64,000 nucleotides of DNA, taken from Hafnia psychrotolerans (lineage in GTDB: Bacteria > Pseudomonadota > Gammaproteobacteria > Enterobacterales > Enterobacteriaceae). Every line of letters begins with the position of its first letter. The first letter of the stretch is position 1. Shown in pieces: positions 39,791 to 49,258 of the stretch. The notes below the pieces were generated by a model that made no database searches, was not told the DNA's origin, and saw only the letters and a list, made by a program, of their open reading frames with translations. The position numbers and the translations under genes were made by a program. The stretch covers positions 38,777 to 102,776 of the forward strand of contig NZ_BMFZ01000007.1 in assembly GCF_014639435.1 (NCBI RefSeq), written 5' to 3'.

Positions 39791-40537
39791 TTACCAGTAA
39801 TGTTCGCTGGTCATATGGCCCGGTTTGCGTTTGAGGTGTTTACGCATACCCCGGCTGTCTTTGAGGATTTGCTGGGTATCACGCACCATCTGCGGGTTAC
39901 CGCAGAGCATAACATGGCTATTTTCAGCCTCCATTTTCAGCCCGATGGCGGCTTCGAGCGAACCGTCTTCAATCAATGCCGGGACGCGGCCGGTCAGCGA
40001 GCCCGGTGTATTTTCACGGCTCACGACGGTCTGGATATGGAGTTTTCCGTTATAACGCTGCTGGAGTTGCTGCATCAGTGGCAGGTAGCTGAGATCTTGC
40101 GAGAAGCGTGCGGCATGAATCAGAGCGATGTTTTGAAATCTCTCCAGCCCAATTCCTTCCTGCAAAATCGATAAGTAAGGGCCAATTGCTGTACCGGTCG
40201 CCAACATCCATAAGGTGTCACACTCCGGCACTTCGTCGATGACGAAAAAACCCGCAGCTTCTTTGGTGACCTGAATTTCGCTGCCAACTTGTAACTCATG
40301 CAGGTGTGGGCTGAGTTTACCTTCTGGTACGGTCACCAGATAGAACTCCAGGTTGCTGTCGCTGGGTGCATTGACGTAGGAGTAGGCCCGCTGCACCCGT
40401 TCTCCCTCAATCTCCATCGACAGTTTGGCGAACTGTCCCGCGCTGAATGTATCGACCGGGGCGTTTACCGTGATGCTGAACAAGCTGTCAGTCCAGTGTT
40501 CAATTTTGGTCACTTTACCGTTAACCCAATCCGCCAT
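39791..40537 (-). CDS. fpr: Fpr, flavodoxin/ferredoxin-NADP+ reductase
   Basis: FAD enzyme that moves electrons between NADPH and flavodoxin or ferredoxin. 248 residues. The FAD-binding RAYSYVNAPSD lies near residues 50-60, WMLATGTAIGPYLSIL binds NADP, and the C-terminal aromatic YW stacks on the flavin. In E. coli it is part of the SoxRS response; I did not find a convincing soxbox here. Its Shine-Dalgarno GGGAG sits in an 8-bp hairpin just upstream. Confidence 0.97.
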   Translation of the reverse strand: MADWVNGKVTKIEHWTDSLFSITVNAPVDTFSAGQFAKLSMEIEGERVQRAYSYVNAPSDSNLEFYLVTVPEGKLSPHLHELQVGSEIQVTKEAAGFFVIDEVPECDTLWMLATGTAIGPYLSILQEGIGLERFQNIALIHAARFSQDLSYLPLMQQLQQRYNGKLHIQTVVSRENTPGSLTGRVPALIEDGSLEAAIGLKMEAENSHVMLCGNPQMVRDTQQILKDSRGMRKHLKRKPGHMTSEHYW

Positions 40538-40857
40538 AAAAATTGCTCCCGTTGCAGGTCTATACCGGGAGCAGAAAGCTGCAACCCGATTTACTCCGCT
40601 GATTTTATTTCATATTCTGCGAATCGATTATCGATTAAATGTTATCAGCCAGTTCCCCGGCGGTTAGCCCGTCTCGCATTCGTACGTTTATCTTTACGAA
40701 GATGGCACTAAAGCCCACCAGTTATATAAAGACTGTTTTCCGCCAAAGTCTCGCTTATTCACACAAGTTTGTTAATTTATGCGCCCGTGGCTTCACCACG
40801 CGAATGCCAGCTAATCATACTGATTTTCGGTGGTTTGATTAATTAATAAACTGAAAA
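40538..40857. other. fpr-emrD divergent region with SD-masking hairpin
   Basis: About 320 bp with no gene. TGCTCCCG (40544-40551) and CGGGAGCA (40566-40573) form an 8-bp stem in the fpr leader. On the fpr message the distal arm contains GGGAG, the only good Shine-Dalgarno, 8 nt before ATG 40537. The emrD side is AT-rich with no clear promoter boxes. Confidence 0.55.
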
Positions 40858-42042
40858 ATGAAAAAACTAGAAAATATTCACCTGCTTGTGATGTTGATTT
40901 TACTGGTGGCCGTTGGGCAAATGGCCCAAACCATCTATGTACCGAATATTGTGGATATGGCGCAGAGTTTGTCGGTTAAACCGGGTGCAGTACAACGGGT
41001 TATGGCGGCTTATTTGATAGCTTACGGTTCATCACAGCTGATTTATGGTCCATGGTCAGACAAAGTGGGGCGCAAACCGGTGATCCTCACGGGGATGATA
41101 ATTTTTCTGCTGGGCGCGGCGGCGGCCATGATGGCGCACAGCCTGACGCTGCTGATCATTGCCAGCGCGGTACAGGGTATGGGTACCGGGGTCGCTGGCG
41201 TGATGGCCCGTACCATGCCGCGGGATCTATACAGTGGCGGTGCCTTACGTCAGGCTAACAGTTTGCTGAATATGGGTATTTTAGTCAGCCCGCTGATTGC
41301 TCCTCTCATTGGTGGTGTGCTTTCCGCCTGGCTGGGCTGGCGTGCCAGCTTCGGTTTCTTGTTGTTACTCTGCGCAGGTGTGGCATTTTCGATGTACCGC
41401 TGGTTGCCGGAAACCCGTCCGGTGAGTCATGAGTCTCGCGGGACGCTGAGCAGCCTGCGTTTGTTGCTTACAGACGGTAACTTTAGCCGCTATCTCGTGA
41501 TGCTGGTCGGTGCCCTTGCCGGTGTGGCTGTGTTCGAGGCAAGCTGTGGTGTACTGATGGGCGGTGTGCTGGGACTGAATGCTATGACGGTCAGTATTCT
41601 GTTTATTTTGCCTATTCCTGCCGCTTTCTTTGGTGCCTGGCATGCTGGCCGTTCGGAAAAAAATTTTCAGCAATTAATGTGGCACTCGGTTTTTAGCTGT
41701 CTGTTGGCGGGGGTACTGATGTGGATCCCTGGCTGGCTGGGTATGATGAACATCTGGACGCTCATCGTTCCTGCCTCTTTATTCTTTTTTGGCGCGGGGA
41801 TGTTATTCCCATTGGCGACGACTGGCGCCATGGAGCCTTTCCCTTATCTGGCGGGAGCGGCAGGTGCGCTGGTGGGCGGGATGCAGAACGTCGGTTCGGG
41901 CATGGTGGCCTGGATGTCAGCACTATTACCGCAAACCGGTCAGTTCAGCCTGGGCCTGCTGATGTTTGTCATGGCAATGCTGATATTACTTTGCTGGTGG
42001 CCGATGGCGAATCGCCAGCAGGAGCAGGGACATACGATTTAG
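40858..42042 (+). CDS. emrD: EmrD, multidrug efflux MFS transporter
   Basis: Proton-driven drug exporter of the major facilitator superfamily. 394 residues with twelve hydrophobic helices; length as in E. coli. GPWSDKVGRKPVIL (about 63-76) is the loop 2-3 motif A. GMGTGVAGVMARTMPRDLY and LNMGILVSPLIAPLIGG match EmrD closely. Lies divergent from fpr. Confidence 0.95.
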   Translation: MKKLENIHLLVMLILLVAVGQMAQTIYVPNIVDMAQSLSVKPGAVQRVMAAYLIAYGSSQLIYGPWSDKVGRKPVILTGMIIFLLGAAAAMMAHSLTLLIIASAVQGMGTGVAGVMARTMPRDLYSGGALRQANSLLNMGILVSPLIAPLIGGVLSAWLGWRASFGFLLLLCAGVAFSMYRWLPETRPVSHESRGTLSSLRLLLTDGNFSRYLVMLVGALAGVAVFEASCGVLMGGVLGLNAMTVSILFILPIPAAFFGAWHAGRSEKNFQQLMWHSVFSCLLAGVLMWIPGWLGMMNIWTLIVPASLFFFGAGMLFPLATTGAMEPFPYLAGAAGALVGGMQNVGSGMVAWMSALLPQTGQFSLGLLMFVMAMLILLCWWPMANRQQEQGHTI

Positions 42043-42070
42043 CCGTGCTTTTATCGTTTCGAATAAATCC

Positions 42071-42107
42071 AATCTGAAGCCGAGCCTCTGTGGCTCCACT
42101 TCAGATT
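42071..42107. other. Strong stem-loop after emrD
   Basis: AATCTGAAG (42071-42079) pairs with CTTCAGATT (42099-42107), and inside it GAGCC (42082-42086) pairs with GGCTC (42092-42096). No T run follows, so it looks like an RNA-stabilising 3' end or a repeat rather than a classical terminator. Confidence 0.55.
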
Positions 42108-42382
42108 GACCAAGAATGCCTTTGTTTTTTCGCTTCCAGAATTAACCGAGAGGTCAGGTCGGGGTTATTTTCAGCACCGATAAATCTTCTGACTTACTCG
42201 CACCATTACAGAGCATAAGCCCTATTTAAGTGCTCCTGTGCACCGTAAAACAGCGAAATCTGTAACCCTTGCACAATCCATTTCGATTGCATCTCCAGCA
42301 TTTTCTTCTGCTTTTAACCCTGTTATGACAAATAAGCGTTTATATATTCATCATTTTGCAATTAATTTTCGTAGGTTTAAAA

Positions 42383-42448
42383 ATGGCTAAATGGCTGGAA
42401 ATGTGCTGTAACAAAGATGAATGTGTCGACTTAATCTCTATAAACTGA
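42383..42448 (+). CDS. Candidate 21-residue small ORF
   Basis: ATG 42383 to TGA 42448 encodes MAKWLEMCCNKDECVDLISIN (split here as MAKWLEMCCN and KDECVDLISIN), with an AGG at 42373-42375 as a weak ribosome site. Three cysteines in the pattern CC-x4-C and a rather ordered composition make it more than random, but I do not recognise it. It could be a small protein, a leader peptide or chance. Confidence 0.3.
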   Translation: MAKWLEMCCNKDECVDLISIN

Positions 42449-42743
42449 ATATTTATACTGTAAATGTTAACAAAGGGTTTTTTTATGTTTGTTTGCTGTT
42501 ACTCACAGTCTTTGTAAATGCCTATTGGTTATATTGACGTCATCCTTCAGAGTTGCCAAATTGATAGCCCGAAGTCAGACCAGAAGATTTTTCCGGTGAT
42601 TATCTGTAACGGTAAATTTACGGAATTCATCTGAAGAAAGCGCTTCCGAGGCGTTTCATCCTTTTCTGAGAAAACTTTCCGCAGCGAATTGGGCAACACA
42701 GCTACCCGTCAATAAAAAATAAAGGGTAGCGTGAGCTGCAAAC

Positions 42744-42766
42744 TCAACACACACATCCACATCACC
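42744..42766 (+). promoter_or_regulatory. Probable GcvB small-RNA target in the dppA leader
   Basis: A C/A-rich tract (…ACACACACATCC…) lies 22-45 nt before the dppA start. In E. coli and Salmonella the GU-rich seed of GcvB binds such a tract in dppA and blocks translation. The tract is seen; the regulation is inferred from the family. Confidence 0.55.
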
Positions 42767-42788
42767 ATTAACAAATGGAGCAAAAGCG

Positions 42789-44396
42789 ATGACAATCTCC
42801 TTGAGAAAAACAGGGATACTGAAATTTGGTATTGGCCTGATTGCGCTGACCGTGGCGGCCAGTGTTCAGGCAAAAACGTTAGTTTACTGTTCTGAAGGTT
42901 CTCCTGAAGGCTTTAACCCGCAGTTATTCACTTCGGGTACCACTTACGACGCCAGCTCCGTGCCAATTTATAACCGTCTGGTCGAATTCAAAATCGGCAC
43001 CACTGAGTTACAGCCGGGCCTGGCCGAGAAGTGGGATGTCTCCGCTGACGGCAAAACCTACACCTTCCATCTGCGCAAAGGCGTGAAATGGCAGGATAGC
43101 AAAGACTTCAAACCGACCCGTGATTTCAACGCAGATGACGTGGTTTACTCCTTTGAGCGCCAGTTAGATAAAAACAATCCTTACCACGGTGTGTCTGGTG
43201 GCAGCTACGAATACTTCGACGGCATGGGCATGGGCGATTTGATCAGTAAGATCGTTAAAGTCGATGACCACACCGTCCAGTTCGTCCTGAACCGCCCTGA
43301 AGCCCCATTCCTTGCCGACCTTGGTATGGACTTTGCTTCAATCCTCTCGGGTGAGTACGCGGCCAACATGCTGAAAGCGGGCACGCCGGAGAAAGTGGAT
43401 TTAAACCCAATCGGTACGGGTCCATTCCAGCTAGTGCAGTACCAGAAAGACTCGCGCATTCTGTACAAAGCATTCCCTGGCTACTGGGGCACCAAGCCTA
43501 AAATCGATCGCTTAGCCTTCTCTATCACGCCTGACGCTTCTATCCGTTATGCGAAACTACAGAAAAATGAGTGCCAGGTAATGCCTTACCCGAACCCGGC
43601 CGACATTGCAGCAATGAAGAAAGACAAAACCATCAATCTGATGCAACAGCCAGGTCTGAACGTGGGTTATCTGTCCTTCAACGTTGAGAAAAAACCGCTG
43701 GATGAAGTGAAAGTGCGTCAGGCGCTGACCATGGCTGTGAACAAGCAGGCCATCATCGAAGCGGTTTATCAGGGCGCGGGCCAGGCGGCTAAAAACCTGA
43801 TCCCACCGACCATGTGGGGCTATAACAAAGACGTGGTGGATTACCCGTATGATCCAGCTAAAGCCAAAGAGTTGCTGAAAGAAGCTGGCCATGCCGATGG
43901 TTTCACTATCGATCTATGGGCAATGCCCGTTCAGCGTCCGTACAACCCGAACGCGCGTCGTATGGCTGAGATGATCCAGTCCGACTGGGCAAAAATCGGC
44001 GTTAAAGCCAATATCGTGACCTATGAGTGGGGCGAGTACCTGAAACGTGCTAAAGCCGGTGAACATCAGTCTGTGATGATGGGTTGGACTGGGGACAATG
44101 GGGACCCGGACAACTTCTTCGCCACTCTGTTCAGCTGCGCGGCGGCGAAAGATGGCTCTAACTATTCACGCTGGTGCTACAAGCCGTTTGAAGATCTGAT
44201 TCAGCCAGCCCGTGCCGAATCCGATCACGCCAAACGTGTTGCGCTGTACCAACAGGCTCAGGTAGTGATGCATGATCAGGTACCTGCGCTGATCATCGCT
44301 CACTCCACCGTGTATGAGCCAGTGCGTAAAGAAGTTAAGGGTTATGTCGTTGATCCACTAGGTAAACATCACTTCGAAAACGTCTCTATGGAGTGA
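42789..44396 (+). CDS. dppA: DppA, periplasmic dipeptide-binding protein
   Basis: Binds dipeptides (and in E. coli haem) and delivers them to the DppBCDF importer. 535 residues with a signal peptide (1-28, ending SVQA-KTL). Typical SBP family 5 sequence: VYCSEGSPEGFNPQ, YTFHLRKGVKWQD, the MGWTGDNGDPDNF ligand-site segment near residue 440. First and probably most abundant product of dppABCDF, since a hairpin separates it from dppB. Confidence 0.97.
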   Translation: MTISLRKTGILKFGIGLIALTVAASVQAKTLVYCSEGSPEGFNPQLFTSGTTYDASSVPIYNRLVEFKIGTTELQPGLAEKWDVSADGKTYTFHLRKGVKWQDSKDFKPTRDFNADDVVYSFERQLDKNNPYHGVSGGSYEYFDGMGMGDLISKIVKVDDHTVQFVLNRPEAPFLADLGMDFASILSGEYAANMLKAGTPEKVDLNPIGTGPFQLVQYQKDSRILYKAFPGYWGTKPKIDRLAFSITPDASIRYAKLQKNECQVMPYPNPADIAAMKKDKTINLMQQPGLNVGYLSFNVEKKPLDEVKVRQALTMAVNKQAIIEAVYQGAGQAAKNLIPPTMWGYNKDVVDYPYDPAKAKELLKEAGHADGFTIDLWAMPVQRPYNPNARRMAEMIQSDWAKIGVKANIVTYEWGEYLKRAKAGEHQSVMMGWTGDNGDPDNFFATLFSCAAAKDGSNYSRWCYKPFEDLIQPARAESDHAKRVALYQQAQVVMHDQVPALIIAHSTVYEPVRKEVKGYVVDPLGKHHFENVSME

Positions 44397-44553
44397 CAGC
44401 TTGCTGAATGACCCAGGCATTGCGTTGTGGGGGATTCGCAATCTTCGCTTACCTAATGGTATGTCTCGATTGCTTTGCTCCTCCGCTTTGTTCGCGGGTC
44501 ATTGAGTACAGTCTTAGATTCCTTCGTTTAGAAAGCAATGTGAGTTAACAATA

Positions 44554-44580
44554 AGCCCGGCGAGCTACGGTTTTCCGGGC
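44554..44580 (+). terminator. Attenuating hairpin between dppA and dppB
   Basis: GCCCGG at about 44555-44560 pairs with CCGGGC at 44575-44580, followed by ATTTT. It may act as a partial terminator or 3' stabiliser, lowering dppBCDF relative to dppA. Confidence 0.55.
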
Positions 44581-44603
44581 ATTTTATACAGAGAGTACGG
44601 GAT

Positions 44604-45623
44604 ATGTTTCAGTTCATACTCCGACGTTTGGGGTTAGTGATCCCAACGTTTATCGGCATAACTTTGCTGACTTTTGCCTTCGTGCATATGATCCCAGGTG
44701 ACCCGGTGACCATCATGGCCGGAGAACGCGGTGTTTCTGCTGAGCGCCATGCTCAGTTGATGGCAGAAATGGGGCTGGACAAGCCTCTCTATCAACAATA
44801 CTTCCACTATGTGAACGGCGTGCTGCACGGCGATTTAGGTGTGTCGTTAAAAAGCCGTATTCCGGTCTGGCAAGAGTTTGTGCCGCGCTTTAAAGCAACG
44901 CTGGAATTGGGTATCTGCGCCATGATTTTCGCGGTGATCGTCGGTATTCCTGTGGGGGTGCTGGCTGCGGTTAAACGCGGATCCATCTTTGACCACACGG
45001 CGGTGGGCATCTCGCTGACTGGCTATTCGATGCCGATATTCTGGTGGGGCATCATGCTGGTTATGTTGGTCTCGGTGCAGCTTAATCTCACGCCCGTATC
45101 GGGGCGAATAAGCGATACCGTATTCCTTGATACCAGTAAGCCGTTGACCGGTTTTATGCTGTTCGACTCGCTGATTTGGGGCGAGCCGGGTGACTTCAAA
45201 GATGCTGTAATGCATATGATTTTACCAGCCCTGGTACTCGGCACTATCCCTCTGGCGGTTATCGTGCGAATGACCCGCTCCTCCATGCTGGAAGTGCTGG
45301 GTGAAGACTACATCCGTACCGCGCGTGCCAAGGGTCTCAGCCGTATGCGAGTGATTGTTGTTCACGCACTGCGTAACGCGCTGCTGCCAGTCGTGACGAT
45401 TATTGGCTTGCAGGTGGGTACGCTGCTGGGCGGCGCCATCCTGACGGAGACTATATTCTCCTGGCCGGGACTCGGTCGCTGGCTTATCGACGCACTACAA
45501 CGTCGCGACTATCCGGTCGTACAGGGCGGTGTATTGTTGGTCGCTATTATGATTATCGTGGTTAACCTGCTGGTAGACGTGCTCTACGGCGTGGTCAACC
45601 CGCGTATTCGTCACAGGAAATAA
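44604..45623 (+). CDS. dppB: DppB, dipeptide ABC transporter permease
   Basis: One of the two membrane subunits of the dipeptide importer. 339 residues with six hydrophobic helices, beginning MFQFILRRLGLVIPTFIGITLLTF. The ATPase-contacting EAA loop is EDYIRTARAKGLSRMRVIVVHALRNALLP (about residues 230-258, quoted in part). Ends 9 bp before dppC. Confidence 0.97.
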   Translation: MFQFILRRLGLVIPTFIGITLLTFAFVHMIPGDPVTIMAGERGVSAERHAQLMAEMGLDKPLYQQYFHYVNGVLHGDLGVSLKSRIPVWQEFVPRFKATLELGICAMIFAVIVGIPVGVLAAVKRGSIFDHTAVGISLTGYSMPIFWWGIMLVMLVSVQLNLTPVSGRISDTVFLDTSKPLTGFMLFDSLIWGEPGDFKDAVMHMILPALVLGTIPLAVIVRMTRSSMLEVLGEDYIRTARAKGLSRMRVIVVHALRNALLPVVTIIGLQVGTLLGGAILTETIFSWPGLGRWLIDALQRRDYPVVQGGVLLVAIMIIVVNLLVDVLYGVVNPRIRHRK

Positions 45624-45632
45624 GGGGCGCAC

Positions 45633-46547
45633 ATGTCACAAGTTACAGAGCCCGTTGCTAATGAAATAGCGACGGCTGCGCCAACGCCGATGCCGCCACT
45701 GCGCGAATTCTGGCACTACTTTAAGCGCAACAAAGGGGCTGTTACCGGTCTGGTTTACATCATCATCATGCTGGTGCTCGCGATTGGCGCCAACGTGATT
45801 GCGCCGCACGCCCCGGCTGAACAGTTCCGCGACGCGCTGCTGCGTCCGCCGGTCTGGATGCAGGGCGGCAGTTGGAAATTCCTGTTAGGCACTGATGACG
45901 TCGGACGCGATATGCTTAGCCGACTCATGTACGGTGCACGCCTCTCCTTACTGGTCGGCTGTCTGGTGGTGGTGCTGTCGCTGATCCTCGGCGTGGTCTT
46001 CGGTCTGTTTGCTGGCTACTACGGTGGCGTGATTGATGCCGCGATCATGCGCATCGTGGACATCATGCTGGCATTGCCAAGCCTGCTACTGGCGCTGGTG
46101 CTGGTGGCGATTTTCGGTCCGTCGATAGTCAATGCCTCGCTGGCCCTGACCTTCGTTGCCCTACCACACTACATACGCTTAACGCGTGCGGCGGTACTGG
46201 TGGAAGTGAACCGCGACTATGTCACGGCATCGCGCGTCGCAGGTGCAGGCGCAGCACGTCAAATGTTCGTCAATATTTTACCTAACTGCTTAGCGCCGCT
46301 GATCGTGCAGGCGTCACTCGGTTTTTCCAACGCCATTCTGGATATGGCGGCTCTCGGCTTCCTCGGTATGGGCGCACAGCCGCCTACGCCTGAGTGGGGC
46401 ACTATGCTGTCCGACGTATTGCAATTTGCTCAGAGTGCGTGGTGGGTCGTGACCTTCCCGGGTGTGATCATTTTGCTGACGGTACTGGCATTTAACCTGA
46501 TGGGTGACGGTCTGCGCGACGCCCTTGACCCTAAACTCAAGCAGTAA
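45633..46547 (+). CDS. dppC: DppC, dipeptide ABC transporter permease
   Basis: Second membrane subunit. 304 residues. N-terminal cytoplasmic stretch, then six helices. [21 protein letters not shown] is the OppC-type signature, and [19 protein letters not shown] the EAA loop. dppD follows after 10 bp. Confidence 0.97.
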   Translation: MSQVTEPVANEIATAAPTPMPPLREFWHYFKRNKGAVTGLVYIIIMLVLAIGANVIAPHAPAEQFRDALLRPPVWMQGGSWKFLLGTDDVGRDMLSRLMYGARLSLLVGCLVVVLSLILGVVFGLFAGYYGGVIDAAIMRIVDIMLALPSLLLALVLVAIFGPSIVNASLALTFVALPHYIRLTRAAVLVEVNRDYVTASRVAGAGAARQMFVNILPNCLAPLIVQASLGFSNAILDMAALGFLGMGAQPPTPEWGTMLSDVLQFAQSAWWVVTFPGVIILLTVLAFNLMGDGLRDALDPKLKQ

Positions 46548-46557
46548 GGGACGAGAG

Positions 46558-47583
46558 ATGGAAACCACATTAATTAAAGATGTACCGGTCGGCAAAACAC
46601 TGCTGACCGTCGATAAGCTTTCCGTGCATTTCGGCGATGAAGGCACACCGTTCCGCGCCGTTGACCGTATCAGTTACAGCGTGAAGCAGGGTGAAGTGGT
46701 CGGTATCGTCGGTGAGTCTGGCTCGGGTAAATCAGTCAGTTCGCTGGCGCTGATGGGGCTTATCGACTTCCCCGGCAAAGTGATGGCCGAGACACTGGAG
46801 TTTGGTGGCCGCGACTTGCAACAGATGAGCGAAAAAGAGCGTCGTCAGATTGTTGGTGCCGAAGTGGCGATGATTTTCCAGGACCCGATGACTAGCCTGA
46901 ATCCTTGCTATACCCTTGGTTTCCAGATCATGGAAGCCATCAAGGTGCATCAAGGTGGCAACAAAAAGACCCGTCGTCAGCGCACCATTGATTTACTCAA
47001 TCTGGTGGGTATTCCTGACCCGGCATCACGACTGGATGTTTATCCGCACCAGCTTTCCGGCGGAATGAGCCAGCGTGTGATGATCGCCATGGCGATCGCC
47101 TGCCGGCCAAAACTGCTGATTGCCGATGAGCCGACGACCGCGCTCGACGTGACCATTCAGGCGCAGATCATTGAGCTGCTCCTGGAGTTACAGCAGAAAG
47201 AGAACATGGCGCTGATGCTGATCACGCATGATCTGGCGCTCGTTGCTGAAGCGGCGCAGCACATCATCGTAATGTACGCCGGTCAGGTGGTGGAGTCGGC
47301 TAAAGCCACGGAGATTTTCCGTGCGCCGCGCCATCCTTACACCCAGGCGATGCTGCGCTCCTTACCGGAATTCGCCACTGACAAGGCCCGTTTAGAGTCA
47401 TTGCCGGGCGTAGTGCCGGGTAAATATGACCGTCCGAACGGTTGTCTGCTGAATCCGCGTTGCCCGTATGCCACGGATCTTTGCCGTAAAGAAGAGCCGG
47501 CGCTGCATAACCTTGCCAACGGGCGTCAGTCGAAGTGCCATTATCCGCTGGATGATGCCGGGAGACCTACCTATGAGTCATGA
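46558..47583 (+). CDS. dppD: DppD, dipeptide ABC transporter ATPase
   Basis: One of two ATPases that power uptake. 341 residues from ATG 46558. Walker A GESGSGKS (near residue 52), signature LSGGMSQRV, Walker [13 protein letters not shown], and the C-terminal oligopeptide-transporter extension with the four-cysteine iron-sulfur-type cluster region [14 protein letters not shown]. It has an N-terminal extension of about 13 residues compared with E. coli ([13 protein letters not shown]). Confidence 0.96.
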   Translation: METTLIKDVPVGKTLLTVDKLSVHFGDEGTPFRAVDRISYSVKQGEVVGIVGESGSGKSVSSLALMGLIDFPGKVMAETLEFGGRDLQQMSEKERRQIVGAEVAMIFQDPMTSLNPCYTLGFQIMEAIKVHQGGNKKTRRQRTIDLLNLVGIPDPASRLDVYPHQLSGGMSQRVMIAMAIACRPKLLIADEPTTALDVTIQAQIIELLLELQQKENMALMLITHDLALVAEAAQHIIVMYAGQVVESAKATEIFRAPRHPYTQAMLRSLPEFATDKARLESLPGVVPGKYDRPNGCLLNPRCPYATDLCRKEEPALHNLANGRQSKCHYPLDDAGRPTYES

Positions 47584-48589
47584 AAACGCCATCCAGTCAG
47601 CGCCTCTGTTGCAGGCGATTGACCTGAAAAAACATTATCCGGTGAAGACGGGGTTGTTTGCCCCTGAACGCACCGTGAAAGCCCTCGACGGTGTCTCTTT
47701 TGATCTTGAGCGCGGTAAAACGTTGGCCGTGGTTGGCGAGTCTGGCTGTGGGAAATCGACCCTCGGTCGCCTGCTGACCATGATTGAAATTCCGACGGGT
47801 GGTGAGCTCTATTACCGCGGGCAGGATCTGCTCAAGCCTGACGCCACGGCGGAAAAGTTGCGTCGTCAGAAAATCCAGATCGTGTTTCAGAATCCATATG
47901 GATCGCTGAATCCGCGTAAGAAAGTCGGCCAGATCCTCGAAGAACCGTTGCTGATCAACACCAAGCTGACCAGTAAAGAGCGCAGGGACAAAGCGCTGGA
48001 GATGATGGCGAAAGTGGGTCTGAAAACCGAGCACTACGAGCGCTATCCGCATATGTTTTCCGGTGGTCAGCGCCAGCGTATTGCGATTGCCCGTGGGCTG
48101 ATGCTTGATCCGGATGTCGTTATTGCTGATGAACCCGTATCGGCGCTCGACGTTTCCGTGCGCGCGCAGGTGCTAAACCTGATGATGGACTTGCAGCAGG
48201 ATTTAGGGCTGTCGTACGTCTTCATCTCCCACGACTTGTCCGTGGTTGAACACATTGCTGACGAAGTGATGGTGATGTATCTGGGACGCTGCGTGGAGAA
48301 GGGGCCGAAAGACGCCATCTTCAGCAATCCGCGTCATCCGTACACACAGGCGCTGTTGTCCGCGACACCGCGTCTGAACCCGGACGAACGCCGTGAGCGC
48401 ATCAAACTGACCGGCGAGCTGCCAAGCCCGCTGAATCCGCCAGCCGGTTGCGCGTTCAACGCCCGCTGCCGCCGTGCGTTCGGCACCTGCAAACAGTTCC
48501 AGCCGCAACTGAAACAGTACGGCGATCAGCTCGTCGCCTGCTTCGCTGTCGATCAGGATGAAACCGGCACGACGCAGACTGTGGCGTAA
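47573..48589 (+). CDS. dppF: DppF, dipeptide ABC transporter ATPase
   Basis: Second ATPase of the importer. 338 residues from ATG 47573, which overlaps the end of dppD by 11 bp. Walker [10 protein letters not shown], signature [10 protein letters not shown], Walker [13 protein letters not shown], and the C-terminal [14 protein letters not shown] cysteine cluster. The operon ends at the terminator 22 bp downstream. Confidence 0.97.
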   Translation: MSHENAIQSAPLLQAIDLKKHYPVKTGLFAPERTVKALDGVSFDLERGKTLAVVGESGCGKSTLGRLLTMIEIPTGGELYYRGQDLLKPDATAEKLRRQKIQIVFQNPYGSLNPRKKVGQILEEPLLINTKLTSKERRDKALEMMAKVGLKTEHYERYPHMFSGGQRQRIAIARGLMLDPDVVIADEPVSALDVSVRAQVLNLMMDLQQDLGLSYVFISHDLSVVEHIADEVMVMYLGRCVEKGPKDAIFSNPRHPYTQALLSATPRLNPDERRERIKLTGELPSPLNPPAGCAFNARCRRAFGTCKQFQPQLKQYGDQLVACFAVDQDETGTTQTVA

Positions 48590-48611
48590 TACCGGCTAAA
48601 CCGCTGAAATT

Positions 48612-48637
48612 AAAAAACCCGCGAAAGCGGGTTTTTT
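48612..48637. terminator. Intrinsic terminator after dppF
   Basis: AAAAAACCCGC, loop GAAA, GCGGGTTTTTT. Symmetric A and T runs make it work in both directions, so it can also end the converging Fic gene. Confidence 0.93.
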
Positions 48638-48649
48638 GTGCCGTATAAC

Positions 48650-49258
48650 CTAGCCAGAAGCAAACCTGATAAGCCGGGTATAATCGCCGCGGTCAGCTTC
48701 TCTCAAGGCTACGATGTATTCAGCACGATGTTCGTCGGGTGAAACGAGTTCGCCCCCTGAACTTCCCCATGAAAAGTATCCGATACCGAGGGCGCGACGC
48801 AGCATGTCGCAAAAAATCCGGGAATGCCTTCCATTTCCATTAGGAAAAGGGTGGATCCATACGATGTCTCTGTGAAGTCTCAGACAGATTTCATCGGGTG
48901 GGTAAGTGTCGTTTTCAACCCAGTACGCTGCATTATCCAGAGTGTCTCTGACGCGCATTGAGATCATATAAGGTGGTGTATTCCCAATGTTTACCTCTCT
49001 GCGTCTAAGTTGCCCTGCCCATTCCCATGTTTTATCGAACATGTTTCGGTGTAGCTGAAGACAGAAATCCACCGTTAAGATCTGTTGGCAACTCAGCTTC
49101 TGGCGGCTGAGGCGTGCTAATGCATTCTGAATGTTTGTTTTTTCAAATTGATTCAGATCTTCCCGGGTAACAATATAGTCGGGAATTAAACCGGCCAGAT
49201 CGTCAGGGCTAAGTTCCGTCGCCCCTTCGGGTAGGCCATCATTGATGGTTTCGCTCAT
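48650..49258 (-). CDS. Fic-domain protein, mobile mystery protein B type
   Basis: 202 residues. Fic enzymes usually transfer AMP or a related group from a nucleotide to a hydroxyl of a target protein. The core motif HPFPNGNGRHSR lies near residues 136-147, giving the catalytic His and the phosphate-binding loop; Asn stands where canonical Fic proteins have Asp or Glu (HPFx[D/E]GNGR). The flap region ISMRVRDTLDNAAYWVEND precedes it. I see no (S/T)xxxE(G/N) inhibitory motif. It starts on the last base of the HTH gene stop (TAATG). The pairing of a Fic protein with a small HTH partner is the mobile mystery A/B arrangement. Target unknown; toxin-like role inferred. Confidence 0.85.
   Translation of the reverse strand: MSETINDGLPEGATELSPDDLAGLIPDYIVTREDLNQFEKTNIQNALARLSRQKLSCQQILTVDFCLQLHRNMFDKTWEWAGQLRRREVNIGNTPPYMISMRVRDTLDNAAYWVENDTYPPDEICLRLHRDIVWIHPFPNGNGRHSRIFCDMLRRALGIGYFSWGSSGGELVSPDEHRAEYIVALREADRGDYTRLIRFASG

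Larger units (their letters stand above)
42108..42788. other. emrD-dppA intergenic region and dppA leader
   Basis: About 680 bp. It contains one very short candidate ORF (42383-42448) and a C/A-rich tract (42744-42766) before dppA. No tRNA gene was recognised here. The region is AT-rich; no promoter could be chosen with confidence. Confidence 0.5.

Noticed and set aside
42043-42788. A tRNA gene near dppA, as E. coli has tRNA-Pro in this neighbourhood
   Set aside because: No cloverleaf with a TTCGA-type T loop and a CCA-end acceptor stem could be found.
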